A stretch of DNA of 64,000 bases from Hirschia litorea. Lineage in GTDB: Bacteria; Pseudomonadota; Alphaproteobacteria; Caulobacterales; Hyphomonadaceae. This document shows, one piece after another, positions 57,301-64,000 of this stretch. Location: NCBI RefSeq assembly GCF_042665075.1, contig NZ_JBHTBR010000002.1, positions 558,001 to 622,000 on the forward strand, written 5' to 3'. The translations under genes were made by a program, and so were the position numbers. The notes below the pieces were generated by a model. The model ran no database searches and was not told where the DNA came from. It saw only the letters and a program-made list of their open reading frames with translations. Every line of letters begins with the position of its first letter. Positions within the stretch are counted from its first letter, which is position 1.

Positions 57301-58088
57301 ACCAAATAGGAGCAGTTGTTGGAGTGCAGCCATTCGGCGGTGAAGGTCTTTCGGGTACAGGTCCTAAAGCAGGTGGTCCGCTATATTTGAGGCGATTATC
57401 AACCAGAAAAAATTCTAAACGGGCGTTGGTTTCGAACATAAAAACACAAGCTTTAAACCTCTCCCATAGCAGCCCAATGTTAGAAAGATTGCAAAAGGCC
57501 ACCACCCTCGCAGCTGAACATGAACACACTTGGACAATAACCAAAGCACAGCGAGTGCTGAATGATTGCAGGAAAGAATATCCAGAGGTTTTAGAAGAGA
57601 TTTTTAGCCAAATTGATAGTTTACCTCTCACTAAACCGCTACAGCTTCCAAGCCCAACTGGAGAAACAAATACACTAACATTTCATGCCCGAGGCACTTT
57701 AGTTTGCTATTCAGAGAATGTGCAAGAATTGAAAATGCAGGTTTTTAAAGCTCTATATGCAGGTAATTCCGTTATAGCCTTGGCATCAAACAGAGCAAAA
57801 GAAACAATAGCATCGCTTAGAGTCCAACTTGTTAAGTCAGGATTACCTGAAGCGTTTTTTCAAATATTTGAAGAAGAGTTACTTCAACCTGCATTGGCAT
57901 TAAATATCGCTGGCGCAGTCATTGATGGACAAATGAGAGACGCCGCCGCATCACATCTATGTACTAAGCAAGGCCCAATTCTTCCCTGCTTATCCAGTCA
58001 AGACGAAATCCACCGTTTTGTTATAGAACGTACCGTTACCATCAACACCACAGCCGCCGGCGGTAATGCATCATTGTTGGCAATGTAA
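54369..58088 (+). CDS. putA: PutA, bifunctional proline dehydrogenase/P5C dehydrogenase
   Basis: A 1239-residue enzyme oxidising proline to glutamate. It has the PRODH barrel (about residues 180-470, with DAEEADRLE and VRLVKGAYWDMEIKRA), the P5C dehydrogenase domain (about 560-1030, NFPLAIFLGQ, FTGSTNTAKR, catalytic Cys in AGQRCSACR and Glu in AETGG), and a long C-terminal ALDH-like tail of about 190 residues as in long PutAs. No N-terminal RHH DNA-binding domain was seen, consistent with a separate PutR. The start may be GTG at 54360 or one of two adjacent ATGs. Confidence 0.95.
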   Translation: MMRSDMPFDMPTNSQATSSEHLLAKLSEAYVAPEQDVVQALQNALDLSDAEKISIKERTISLVSKCRKESGQGALFDQFLQEYGLSTSEGVTLMRLVEALIRTPDSETAIALVRDKLLAGDWKKHVNKSPSLTVNGASFGLTLSSTWIRLTGGTLANNLLARLGDKVLLSAVKRAMGIMSSHFVLGRSIEHAIDNSIAYENRGSTFSYDMLGEAAHTQKDADRYLKAYLTAANAIARKSRDYPSIKDAPGISVKLSALHPRYEFSKRNLCVPALHASLAQIARIAKAGNFGLTIDAEEADRLEVSLEIVEAILKDPEFENWDGLTIVVQAYQKRAPCTIAWLAHTARSYNRKIAVRLVKGAYWDMEIKRAQTLGLEGYPVYTRKENTDLAYLVCAQALFVESDVIFPQFATHNAQTAAAVMELAGDNRNYEFQRLHGMGPQLHENLIKVSGVKSRIYAPVGEYKDLLPYLVRRLLENGANSSFVNKLLDPEVPIESLAVDPSDQVRSNKSSTHPKIPHPRDILDGNRRIARGWDHTQRATSNMLETASEFDAPLTVASFIDGRDVTGKPLRIVSPFDTSKPIATAHLATEECIAYALDACAQSKWKHATPEQKNVVFNRAADLLEAEAHSFFSLCVHEAGKTLPDAIAEVREAVDFLRYYGHQITTPDMQDREPLGNVACISPWNFPLAIFLGQVVASLAAGNNVLAKPAEQTPVIAYKAVQLLYRAGIPHNALHLILGEGATIGSALVASSEVDGICFTGSTNTAKRIASTLASTKRPLTPFIAETGGMNAMIVDSTALIEQAVTDVLASSFQSAGQRCSACRIVCVQDSIADEFISMLAGAMHELKVGNPALLTTDVGPVIDHPAEDMLKKYIAEGRSKWKVIGEALTDPNPLCLNQGHFVTPIAFEIHSISELNEEKFGPVLHVIRFKSSELDQTIRAINALGYGLTMGQHSRIDSRVTRTAKISNVGNTYINRNQIGAVVGVQPFGGEGLSGTGPKAGGPLYLRRLSTRKNSKRALVSNIKTQALNLSHSSPMLERLQKATTLAAEHEHTWTITKAQRVLNDCRKEYPEVLEEIFSQIDSLPLTKPLQLPSPTGETNTLTFHARGTLVCYSENVQELKMQVFKALYAGNSVIALASNRAKETIASLRVQLVKSGLPEAFFQIFEEELLQPALALNIAGAVIDGQMRDAAASHLCTKQGPILPCLSSQDEIHRFVIERTVTINTTAAGGNASLLAM

Positions 58089-58096
58089 TTTGAAGT

Positions 58097-58133
58097 AATG
58101 GGCTTACGGGGCACAATTTCCCGTAAGCCCATT
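58097..58133. terminator. Bidirectional terminator between putA and the TonB receptor gene
   Basis: A perfect 14-bp stem AATGGGCTTACGGG/CCCGTAAGCCCATT with a 9-base loop, 8 bases from each convergent gene's stop. Confidence 0.85.
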
Positions 58134-58141
58134 AAAATCAA

Positions 58142-60310
58142 TTACATAGAGAGTCTAAACCCAACCCGTATGTTACGTCCTGGAGCTGGAATAACATCCT
58201 TCAAGACGGATGTAGAATAGCGAATTTCTTCGTCTCCAACATTATTTACCTTAAGGAATATTTCAGCTTTTTTAGAATCAGAATTGAACACTGGAAGGTC
58301 ATAACTGCTACTCAAATTAACCAGCGTATAACCCTCTGTAGGCAACTGAGCAGCTCCCTGATTATTTTGTTCGGCCGCAATGGTAAGCTCTGCACCTAAC
58401 TTGAGCCCTCCCCAACGCGCATGACTTCCGGCATTGAAAGTTAAAGGGGGGAGATATGGGACATTCCCTCCTTCATCTAATTGGCCGTCTACGTAATCTA
58501 CATTAGCGTTCAATGACCAATTTGCGCCCAATATTCCATCTTCTACTTCAAGACTGGTATAGATTTCTCCTCCGGAAAATGTCGCATCTTCTTGCATAAA
58601 TCCGTTTACGGCGAGTTCATCTACTTCACTAACTGTTTCTCCCTCTACCACGATAGTCGATGGTGAGAGGAAAATAAAATCTGTGAAGTCTGTATGAAAA
58701 GCACTTACCCCAATTTCAAAGATGTCGTTTTGCCAACGCACCGTACCTTCAAAATTTAAACCAGTTTCTTTTTCTAGTGATGCATCCCCTACTTCATATT
58801 GGCTTGTTGCAAGGTGTGGTCCTCTAGCAAACAGTTCGCTCTCGTTTGGTGCGCGTTGGGTATAGGACAATTGTGTTCCTATGAACCAGCCACTTTCCCA
58901 ATGTTGATGCAATCCTAGAGAACCGCTAGCTAAATCAAACTTAGCGGAACCCATAATGTCGTTGTCGTACTCAATGTCGTCTACACGAAGCCCACCTTCT
59001 AGACCGAAACCGTTTTCCCAGTCTTTTGTTTCGTAGAGAAAAACACCAATGGCGTTCTGGCGAGTGGGGGTAATGAAGGCTTCCTCACCTTTTGAAGCGA
59101 GTTCTTTGTCTATTACCTGTAAGCCCCAAGCTCCGTTGATGCCTTTCCACTCATGCCCAAGTTCAACGCGACTTTCAAAACCCTCGCTAGAGAATGACGT
59201 GCCAGCTATTCCTGGGGCTTCAAACTCCACATGTTCGTAATCAGCATATGAGGCAGTTGCTATTAGTTCCGTTAGGAAGTTCGACTCAAATTTTATACCG
59301 CCTCGAAAATCATACCGAGTTTGCTCCATGTCGATGAAAGGCATTTCTTCTTCATGTAGCTCATCTTCATGTAGCTCATCGTCATGATCTTCCTCTTCAT
59401 GATCGTGATCTTCTTCACCATGTTCTTCATGGGAATGCCCAGGGATCCCATATTTAGAGTCTTGGTGACGGATACCCACGCCCCAAAAAGTATTGCTGCC
59501 AATCCAGCTCACACCAGCTGAAAGTTGTGAAGTATCTAAAAATGAGTTTTCAACCGTCCCTATCGCTTCTGAATGGAGGTCGTGCTCGTCTTCATGATCG
59601 TGTTCTTCGTCATGATCATCTTCATCTTCTTCGTGATGCTCTTGTTCTTCTAAACGACGAAAGGCATCGGACTCGGCAAACGTAGGTATGTCATAATCTT
59701 CAAACTCACGCGTCGTTGCGATACCAGTGAAAACAAAATTACCTGCAGTAAACTGAGTTCGTGCGCTAAGTTCTTCTCCATCATTTTGACTGTTGTAAGC
59801 ACCATACAGATCTAGTGTTGCTGGGTCTGATGGAATCGTCTCAACGATGAGACCATCAATTACATTCACGATTCCGCCGATAGCTTGCCCTCCATAGGCC
59901 AGCGCTGCTGGTCCACGAAGAATTTCTATGCGTTGGGCATCTAGTCCATCTGCCATAACTTGATGGTCTGGTGATGTAGCTGAAACGTCAATTGTACCAA
60001 TCCCATTCGTTAGGACAAGTACGCGCTCAGCGCCTAAGCCACGCAAAACAGGGCGACTAGCTCCAGCGCCAAAGAAAGTAGACGATACTCCCGGTTGCCG
60101 ATCCAAAGTATCTCCCAAAGTTCCCGACAAATGATCAATAATCGATTCTCGGTCCATCGAGGTTGCATTGCCGACAAGCTCGTCAGCCGTTCGCACGGGA
60201 CCTGGTGAAGAGACAATGATTGTGTCTTGTCGATCTTGAGCATTAGCTAGAGGGCTAATACCCACCACAAGGGCCACAGCCCCTAGGTATGTTGGTTTTA
60301 TCTTTTTCAT
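58142..60310 (-). CDS. TonB-dependent outer-membrane receptor with His/acidic loops (ZnuD-like)
   Basis: A 722-residue receptor: signal peptide (about 1-24), plug domain (about 45-150) with LRGLGAERVLVLTNG, and a beta-barrel ending in IRVGFRLSM with a terminal aromatic-type girdle. Two external loops are extremely rich in His, Asp and Glu (coded near 59340-59440 and 59575-59655), as in zinc receptors of the ZnuD type. It likely imports zinc or a similar divalent metal. It lies about 55 bases downstream of a small exported protein gene under a Zur-like site. Confidence 0.9.
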   Translation of the reverse strand: MKKIKPTYLGAVALVVGISPLANAQDRQDTIIVSSPGPVRTADELVGNATSMDRESIIDHLSGTLGDTLDRQPGVSSTFFGAGASRPVLRGLGAERVLVLTNGIGTIDVSATSPDHQVMADGLDAQRIEILRGPAALAYGGQAIGGIVNVIDGLIVETIPSDPATLDLYGAYNSQNDGEELSARTQFTAGNFVFTGIATTREFEDYDIPTFAESDAFRRLEEQEHHEEDEDDHDEEHDHEDEHDLHSEAIGTVENSFLDTSQLSAGVSWIGSNTFWGVGIRHQDSKYGIPGHSHEEHGEEDHDHEEEDHDDELHEDELHEEEMPFIDMEQTRYDFRGGIKFESNFLTELIATASYADYEHVEFEAPGIAGTSFSSEGFESRVELGHEWKGINGAWGLQVIDKELASKGEEAFITPTRQNAIGVFLYETKDWENGFGLEGGLRVDDIEYDNDIMGSAKFDLASGSLGLHQHWESGWFIGTQLSYTQRAPNESELFARGPHLATSQYEVGDASLEKETGLNFEGTVRWQNDIFEIGVSAFHTDFTDFIFLSPSTIVVEGETVSEVDELAVNGFMQEDATFSGGEIYTSLEVEDGILGANWSLNANVDYVDGQLDEGGNVPYLPPLTFNAGSHARWGGLKLGAELTIAAEQNNQGAAQLPTEGYTLVNLSSSYDLPVFNSDSKKAEIFLKVNNVGDEEIRYSTSVLKDVIPAPGRNIRVGFRLSM
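59351..59380. repeat. 15-bp tandem repeat inside the TonB receptor gene
   Basis: Two exact tandem copies of TTCATGTAGCTCATC encode a repeated acidic/His pentapeptide (DELHE) in a predicted external loop. It suggests copy-number expansion of a metal-binding tract. Confidence 0.8.
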
Positions 60311-60364
60311 ATCAATGTACTTTTTATTCAGTCTTAGTTTACTGCATAGCAGCGCTCTCCTAAT

Positions 60365-60664
60365 TTAACTGAATATTGGTGGGCCTCGTGGTGGAGGTGG
60401 CCAACCAGGTAAACAAGACCAAGCCGCAAAGTGAGTTAAGGAACTCTTATGTCGAATATCTTCCAATGAGTTCACAAACTCATACACTGAAAGACCATTT
60501 AAATCCGCAACAACTATTGGTGTACTAGATACTGGACAATCTACGCCCTCGTGATGGTGCGCTTCGTCCCCATAAGCCGCAGTATGAGTAATCGCATATG
60601 TTTGTGTACACACAAACATTGCGGCTATAATCAACCAATAACGATAGGCAAAAGAAGATGACAT
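60365..60664 (-). CDS. Small exported protein upstream of the metal receptor
   Basis: A 99-residue protein with an N-terminal signal or membrane segment (YWLIIAAMFVCTQTYA), a His patch (EAHHHEGVDCP), and a Trp/Pro-rich tail ending PGWPPPPRGPPIFS, a type of ending I recognise from small envelope proteins next to metal receptors. I do not know a function. The ATG at 60664 leaves the Zur-like palindrome (60688-60702) in the untranslated region. First gene of the likely zinc-responsive pair. Confidence 0.7.
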   Translation of the reverse strand: MSSSFAYRYWLIIAAMFVCTQTYAITHTAAYGDEAHHHEGVDCPVSSTPIVVADLNGLSVYEFVNSLEDIRHKSSLTHFAAWSCLPGWPPPPRGPPIFS

Positions 60665-60687
60665 TAAAATTTTCTGAGCAAACTTGG

Positions 60688-60702
60688 TGTTACTATGTAA
60701 CA
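60688..60702. promoter_or_regulatory. Zur-like operator
   Basis: TGTTA-CTATG-TAACA, a 15-bp palindrome matching the outer arms and length of the proteobacterial Zur core (TGTTATANTATAACA), although the inner five bases differ. It lies 24 bases upstream of the small gene that precedes the TonB receptor. Predicts repression by zinc-loaded Zur; no zur gene is in the window. Confidence 0.6.
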
Positions 60703-60840
60703 ATGGATGTTTCTTATTGAATTAAATTACAATCTTCAACTTTTATTTCCTCAACGAAGCTTAATAGCTGTTAGTTCAATGTGTTGCGATGATGAAAAAT
60801 AAGTATACATTCTTCTAAGAAATAATCTGGATAGCACCCT

Positions 60841-61083
60841 ATGACGTCAATTCTTTTTTATGGAAAAATATCTGATAGATTTGGAGATACTCTAGATGTG
60901 AATCTTCCTCAAAACTCTCTAAGCGTTGGAGAGTTAAGGAATTTTCTTTCCGCAAATTATCAATTCAATGAAATTTTAGATTTGACTGTTCGGGTAACTA
61001 AAAACGATGAATTCGTCTTAGAAACCGAAATGCTTCAATCCTCAGATGTTGTCTCATTTTTAAGCCCTTTTTCAGGAGGGTAG
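60841..61083 (+). CDS. moaD: MoaD, small subunit of molybdopterin synthase
   Basis: An 80-residue ubiquitin-fold sulfur carrier ending in the required Gly-Gly (SPFSGG), where the thiocarboxylate forms. It begins TSILFYGKISDRFG, typical of MoaD. It is 5 bases before moaE, and together they add the dithiolene sulfurs to cPMP. The mod transporter at 28-31 kb supplies the metal for the same cofactor. Confidence 0.93.
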   Translation: MTSILFYGKISDRFGDTLDVNLPQNSLSVGELRNFLSANYQFNEILDLTVRVTKNDEFVLETEMLQSSDVVSFLSPFSGG

Positions 61084-61088
61084 AGAAA

Positions 61089-61544
61089 TTGTTAGTTTCA
61101 GTAGATCTTGTGGATTGTAGAATTGATCCATCTTGCGAGGTTAAAAACTTCAACGAAGTAGATCTCGACAGCGGTGCCATTGTAACTTTCACCGGAAATA
61201 CTCGAAGCCAGACTAAAGTAGGAGAGTCTATTGATTACCTTGTTTTAGAAAGGCACCCCACCCTAACACTACAATCAATGCAGGATATATCGACTACAGC
61301 TTCCAACCGCTTCAACGTTAGTGGAATTCGTGTCATTCATCGATATGGAAGAATCAAGCCACATGAAACTATTGTGTTTGTCGCAGTGGCATCTGCTCAT
61401 CGACGCGAGGCATTTGAAGCAGCAGACTACCTAATGGATAGATTAAAAACGGATGCTGTATTTTGGAAACGAGAAGAAGGCTCGTTTGGTAGTCGATGGA
61501 TAGATACGACAGAACGGGATGTACTAGATAGAGAGCGTTGGTAA
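61089..61544 (+). CDS. moaE: MoaE, large subunit of molybdopterin synthase
   Basis: A 151-residue catalytic subunit of molybdopterin synthase. Family stretches seen: GAIVTFTGNTRS, RVIHRYGRIKPHETIVFVAVAS, HRREAFEAADYLMD and the catalytic-lysine region LKTDAVFWKRE. The start is TTG at 61089 with AGGAGGG upstream. It converges on a LuxR-type regulator gene. Confidence 0.93.
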   Translation: MLVSVDLVDCRIDPSCEVKNFNEVDLDSGAIVTFTGNTRSQTKVGESIDYLVLERHPTLTLQSMQDISTTASNRFNVSGIRVIHRYGRIKPHETIVFVAVASAHRREAFEAADYLMDRLKTDAVFWKREEGSFGSRWIDTTERDVLDRERW

Positions 61545-61562
61545 AAGGATAAATCTGTGACC

Positions 61563-62663
61563 TTAAGAGCGGTCAAAATTCGATAACATAACTAACAATT
61601 CGCTTTGTGAGTTCGTTTGCGTTTTTTCAAAAATATGCCTTAAATGCCAACGAACAGTCTGGTAACTCAAACCCAATCGCAAAGCGACTTTCTTGAGATC
61701 AAAGGTTTCAGACAGGCAATTGAGAACTATCGCTTCTTTCTCAGTAAGCCCAAAAGTATAAGAAAACAACTTGATATTATCTAAAAGCCCCATTTGAATT
61801 TTACTAATCTGGATCACAGCTAGGTCTTCATTGCCTAAAGAATAAGGGGTCGAAAAACCCTCTGGAACTCGACCAGACTTAACCATGTAACGTTGCTCGC
61901 CCTGCCCTAACTGAATGAAACGCCCACCTATTCCCATTCCGATTGCATCATCCACTAATTTTTGAATTTTGGACTGCAACATTATCGTTTTAGCCATCAG
62001 TTTATTGGCTTGACATTGGAGAAACCCTAAATTGGCAAACATTTGGTACCATTGATCTCCAATGGGTATAAATTTCATATCTCTCCCAACCAAAAGCACC
62101 AATTGTTCTGTTGGTGAGCTCTTTAAAGCCTCTCCCAGTAAAGTCGCATGCGTTACTGCTGCAACAGACTGAGCATTATTTATATGTGGAAGGAGGCCTT
62201 GCAACAAAGAAGAATTTTGTTGATTAAAAAACTCTGATTTTTTGTCCCTATGGATAGCGATACCAAATTGTCCGAAAATAGGGTTTTCGTCGAATACGCC
62301 ATACATGCAGTCAGTAACGTCTGCTTTATGAACCATGTAATCATAATATTCTGTCGAAGAGAATCTTTCATTGGGCAAGATGTCCTGAGCTAACGAAACG
62401 CTCCCATAACGCTGATGCTCAATATACGGAATACGAGGGTCCTGATGAAAATACCTATCGTTATATAAATCCAAAATTTGTTTGTCATGCCCATGAGAAA
62501 ACAAGCACAATCCCTCATCTTTATTTTGAATTGTCACAAGAAAAGCTTTCTGCCCTCCTGTAAATTCAGCAATCCGATGCAACATCTGAGGCATAAATTC
62601 TCGATGTAAAAAAGCTGAATAGATAGAAGCAATTGTATCTGCAATTGGACCGTATGACTGCAT
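61563..62663 (-). CDS. LuxR-type (HTH) transcriptional regulator with unknown sensor domain
   Basis: A 366-residue regulator. The C-terminal HTH (about residues 300-360) reads FGLTEKEAIVLNCLSE then VALRLGLSYQTVRWHLRHIFEKTQT. The N-terminal 290 residues do not match the autoinducer-binding pattern or a receiver that I can recognise; they may be PAS- or GAF-like. It is divergent from cobQ across a 454-base gap, so it may regulate itself or cobQ. It is not the partner of LuxI. Confidence 0.8.
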   Translation of the reverse strand: MQSYGPIADTIASIYSAFLHREFMPQMLHRIAEFTGGQKAFLVTIQNKDEGLCLFSHGHDKQILDLYNDRYFHQDPRIPYIEHQRYGSVSLAQDILPNERFSSTEYYDYMVHKADVTDCMYGVFDENPIFGQFGIAIHRDKKSEFFNQQNSSLLQGLLPHINNAQSVAAVTHATLLGEALKSSPTEQLVLLVGRDMKFIPIGDQWYQMFANLGFLQCQANKLMAKTIMLQSKIQKLVDDAIGMGIGGRFIQLGQGEQRYMVKSGRVPEGFSTPYSLGNEDLAVIQISKIQMGLLDNIKLFSYTFGLTEKEAIVLNCLSETFDLKKVALRLGLSYQTVRWHLRHIFEKTQTNSQSELLVMLSNFDRS

Positions 62664-63117
62664 TACTTCCTCAACTTACCACCATCAAATTTAAACTAAA
62701 GATAACCAACCCTATCTACCCCTAGTGTTTATGCAAGACCTTTTGATCCGGTTTGACTGAACTAGCCATCATTTTACCATTTGAATTTTAGTAGGTTTTA
62801 CCAATTAAATCGACGTCTGCGCAAAAAATATGTTACCATACCCCTCCAAATGGGTGGGGAGTATTGAACTAAACTATGTGAAAAACACACGTTACCTCTG
62901 GGTTGGGGGGGACGTGGACGCCTATCTTGGTACCAATAAGTTCCGGAGCTGAAATTAAATTAGTTCCGGAACCTTACATTGACAACTCGCTCAAAGATTT
63001 ACAGATAATGGGTAACTTCTTCAAATATCTCTTTTCTCGAGATATTTGCATATTACGCCTGCAAAATAGTCTACAACTTAATTCCATGTGTTGGAGCGCT
63101 TTTGGAGGAATACCCCG
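62664..63117. other. Long upstream region of cobQ with inverted repeats
   Basis: 454 bases between divergent genes. It holds two copies of TTTTACCA (near 62774 and 62796), an imperfect stem at 62837-62863 (ATACCCCTCC/GGTGGGGAGTAT), a TTCCGGA-based inverted repeat (62937-62976), and a perfect 10-bp hairpin CAAATATCTC/GAGATATTTG at 63022-63048. No cobalamin riboswitch core (GCCACTG, GGGAA) was found. A small open frame at 62903-63121 overlaps these structures and is probably not a gene. Confidence 0.55.
63022..63048 (+). other. Strong hairpin in the cobQ leader
   Basis: A perfect 10-bp stem CAAATATCTC/GAGATATTTG with a 7-base loop, 70 bases before the cobQ ATG. It is not followed by a T-run. 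It could be an operator for a dimeric regulator or an RNA structure controlling cobQ. Confidence 0.5.
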
Positions 63118-64000
63118 ATGACCAAAGCCCTTATGTTTCAAGGTACTGGTTCGGATGTAGGAAAGTCCGTAATCGTGGCAGGCCTATGTAGGGTAGCGAA
63201 GCGCCGCGGAAAAATAGTAGCACCCTTCAAACCTCAAAACATGTCTAATAATGCTGCAGCCTGCCCCAATGGCGGTGAAATAGGCCGCGCACAAGCCTTG
63301 CAGGCTCTTGCTGCTGGATTGGAACCACACACAGATTTTAATCCGGTTCTATTAAAGCCACAATCAGATACACGCGCCCAAGTTATCGTTCACGGAAAGG
63401 CGGTTCAAACTTCTGAGGCTGCGGATTACATTAACACGCGTGATAATTTAATGGGCGCAGTCGTGGAGAGTTTTCAAAGATTGAAGTCAGTTTATGATCT
63501 CATTTTAGTTGAGGGCGCAGGAAGTCCAGCTGAAGTTAATTTGAGATCTCGGGATATCGCAAATATGGGGTTTGCGCGTAAGTGTGGAGTACCCGTTTGT
63601 CTTATTGGTGACATAGACAAGGGTGGCGTCATAGCAAGTTTGATTGGGACACAAAACGTAATTTCACCAGATGATTCTCAAATGATAACGAGTTTCATCA
63701 TTAATAAATTCCGGGGAGATCCGGCGCTTTTTAATGATGGTGTTGAATTCATTAAAGAAAAAACAAACTGGCCCTGTTTAGGTGTTATTCCATGGATTAA
63801 AGCTCTTTCCAAGCTTCCCGCTGAAGACTCTGTTTCTGAACACAAAGCGCTGCCAAAAGGTAATCAACGTATACGTATAGCGGCCCCCATACTTTCAAGG
63901 ATCGCTAACTTTGATGATGCGGACCCCCTTCGCTTAGATCCAAATGTCGATTTCCAATGGGTTCCACCAGGAAAAGCCATACCCAGAGACGTTGATGTAA
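63118..64000 (+). CDS. cobQ: Cobyric acid synthase (N-terminal part)
   Basis: The first 294 residues of CobQ, which amidates adenosylcobyrinic a,c-diamide at four positions during B12 synthesis. The start MTKALMFQGTGSDVGKS is the P-loop signature, followed by FKPQNMSNNAA, GRAQALQA, VEGAGSPAEVNL and IGDIDKGGVIASLIGT. The glutamine amidotransferase half lies beyond the window. The ATG has GGAGGAA ten bases upstream. Divergent from a LuxR-type regulator. Confidence 0.96.
   Translation, partial: MTKALMFQGTGSDVGKSVIVAGLCRVAKRRGKIVAPFKPQNMSNNAAACPNGGEIGRAQALQALAAGLEPHTDFNPVLLKPQSDTRAQVIVHGKAVQTSEAADYINTRDNLMGAVVESFQRLKSVYDLILVEGAGSPAEVNLRSRDIANMGFARKCGVPVCLIGDIDKGGVIASLIGTQNVISPDDSQMITSFIINKFRGDPALFNDGVEFIKEKTNWPCLGVIPWIKALSKLPAEDSVSEHKALPKGNQRIRIAAPILSRIANFDDADPLRLDPNVDFQWVPPGKAIPRDVDV

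Noticed and set aside
62664..63117. Cobalamin riboswitch upstream of cobQ
   Set aside because: Neither the GCCACTG B12-box nor the GGGAA/CAACTG core could be found on the plus strand; only unrelated hairpins are present.
62903..63121. A 72-codon open frame ahead of cobQ
   Set aside because: It overlaps three inverted repeats and the cobQ start, and its product is not family-like.

Overview
The window looks like chromosomal DNA of a moderately AT-rich marine alphaproteobacterium. The gene orders point there: dusB-ntrB-ntrC-ntrY-ntrX-trkA-trkH-hfq-hflX, a fused ispDF, and ccoNOQP-ccoGHIS. A Caulobacterales/Hyphomonadaceae member (Hirschia-like) is my best guess; this is inference from gene content, not a database match. 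No insertion sequence, prophage or CRISPR array was seen. Coding density is high and most operons show 4-bp start/stop overlaps or very short spacers.

Layout. 0-2 kb: acetyl-CoA synthetase. 2-10 kb (minus strand): a complete cbb3 oxidase locus, transcribed ccoN-O-Q-P-G-H-I-S, including the small ccoQ and ccoS genes. 10-15.3 kb: a small membrane protein, an acyl-CoA synthetase, lipA with a START-domain gene, a CinA-type amidohydrolase and ispDF. 15.4-27.2 kb: dusB, the NtrBC and NtrYX nitrogen two-component systems, TrkAH potassium uptake, hfq and hflX. 27.2-30.7 kb (minus): mazG and the modABC molybdate transporter, with a perfect inverted repeat just upstream of modA.

31-35.6 kb: a secreted adenosine deaminase, then a quorum-sensing cluster of luxR, luxI, a phytanoyl-CoA-dioxygenase-like gene and a stand-alone receiver. 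35.6-36.3 kb: an intergenic zone with hairpins, a stop-interrupted reading frame and tRNA-Ser(TGA). 36.6-42.4 kb: rlpA, a D,D-carboxypeptidase, and the overlapping tmk-holB-tatD-MBL operon. 42.5-47.2 kb (minus): an SDR protein and a histidine kinase/receiver/histidine kinase operon. 47.6-50.3 kb (minus): a formylglycine-generating-enzyme-like lipoprotein and a GH16 glycan hydrolase lipoprotein. 50.4-58.1 kb: pirin-azoR with a divergent LysR regulator, a class II aldolase, and the putR/putA proline catabolism pair.

58.1-60.7 kb (minus): a His/Asp/Glu-rich TonB receptor and a small exported protein behind a Zur-like palindrome, a likely zinc-uptake unit. 60.8-64 kb: moaD-moaE, a LuxR-type regulator, and the start of cobQ, which runs off the window.

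The parts most worth a second look are: the LuxR/LuxI/dioxygenase cluster, where LuxR and LuxI depart from family-conserved positions; the NtrC with a degraded GAFTGA loop; the Zur-like site in front of the metal-receptor operon; the FGE/GH16 lipoprotein pair; and several perfect palindromes placed where operators would be expected (mod, put, azoR/lysR, ntrC-ntrY, luxI).
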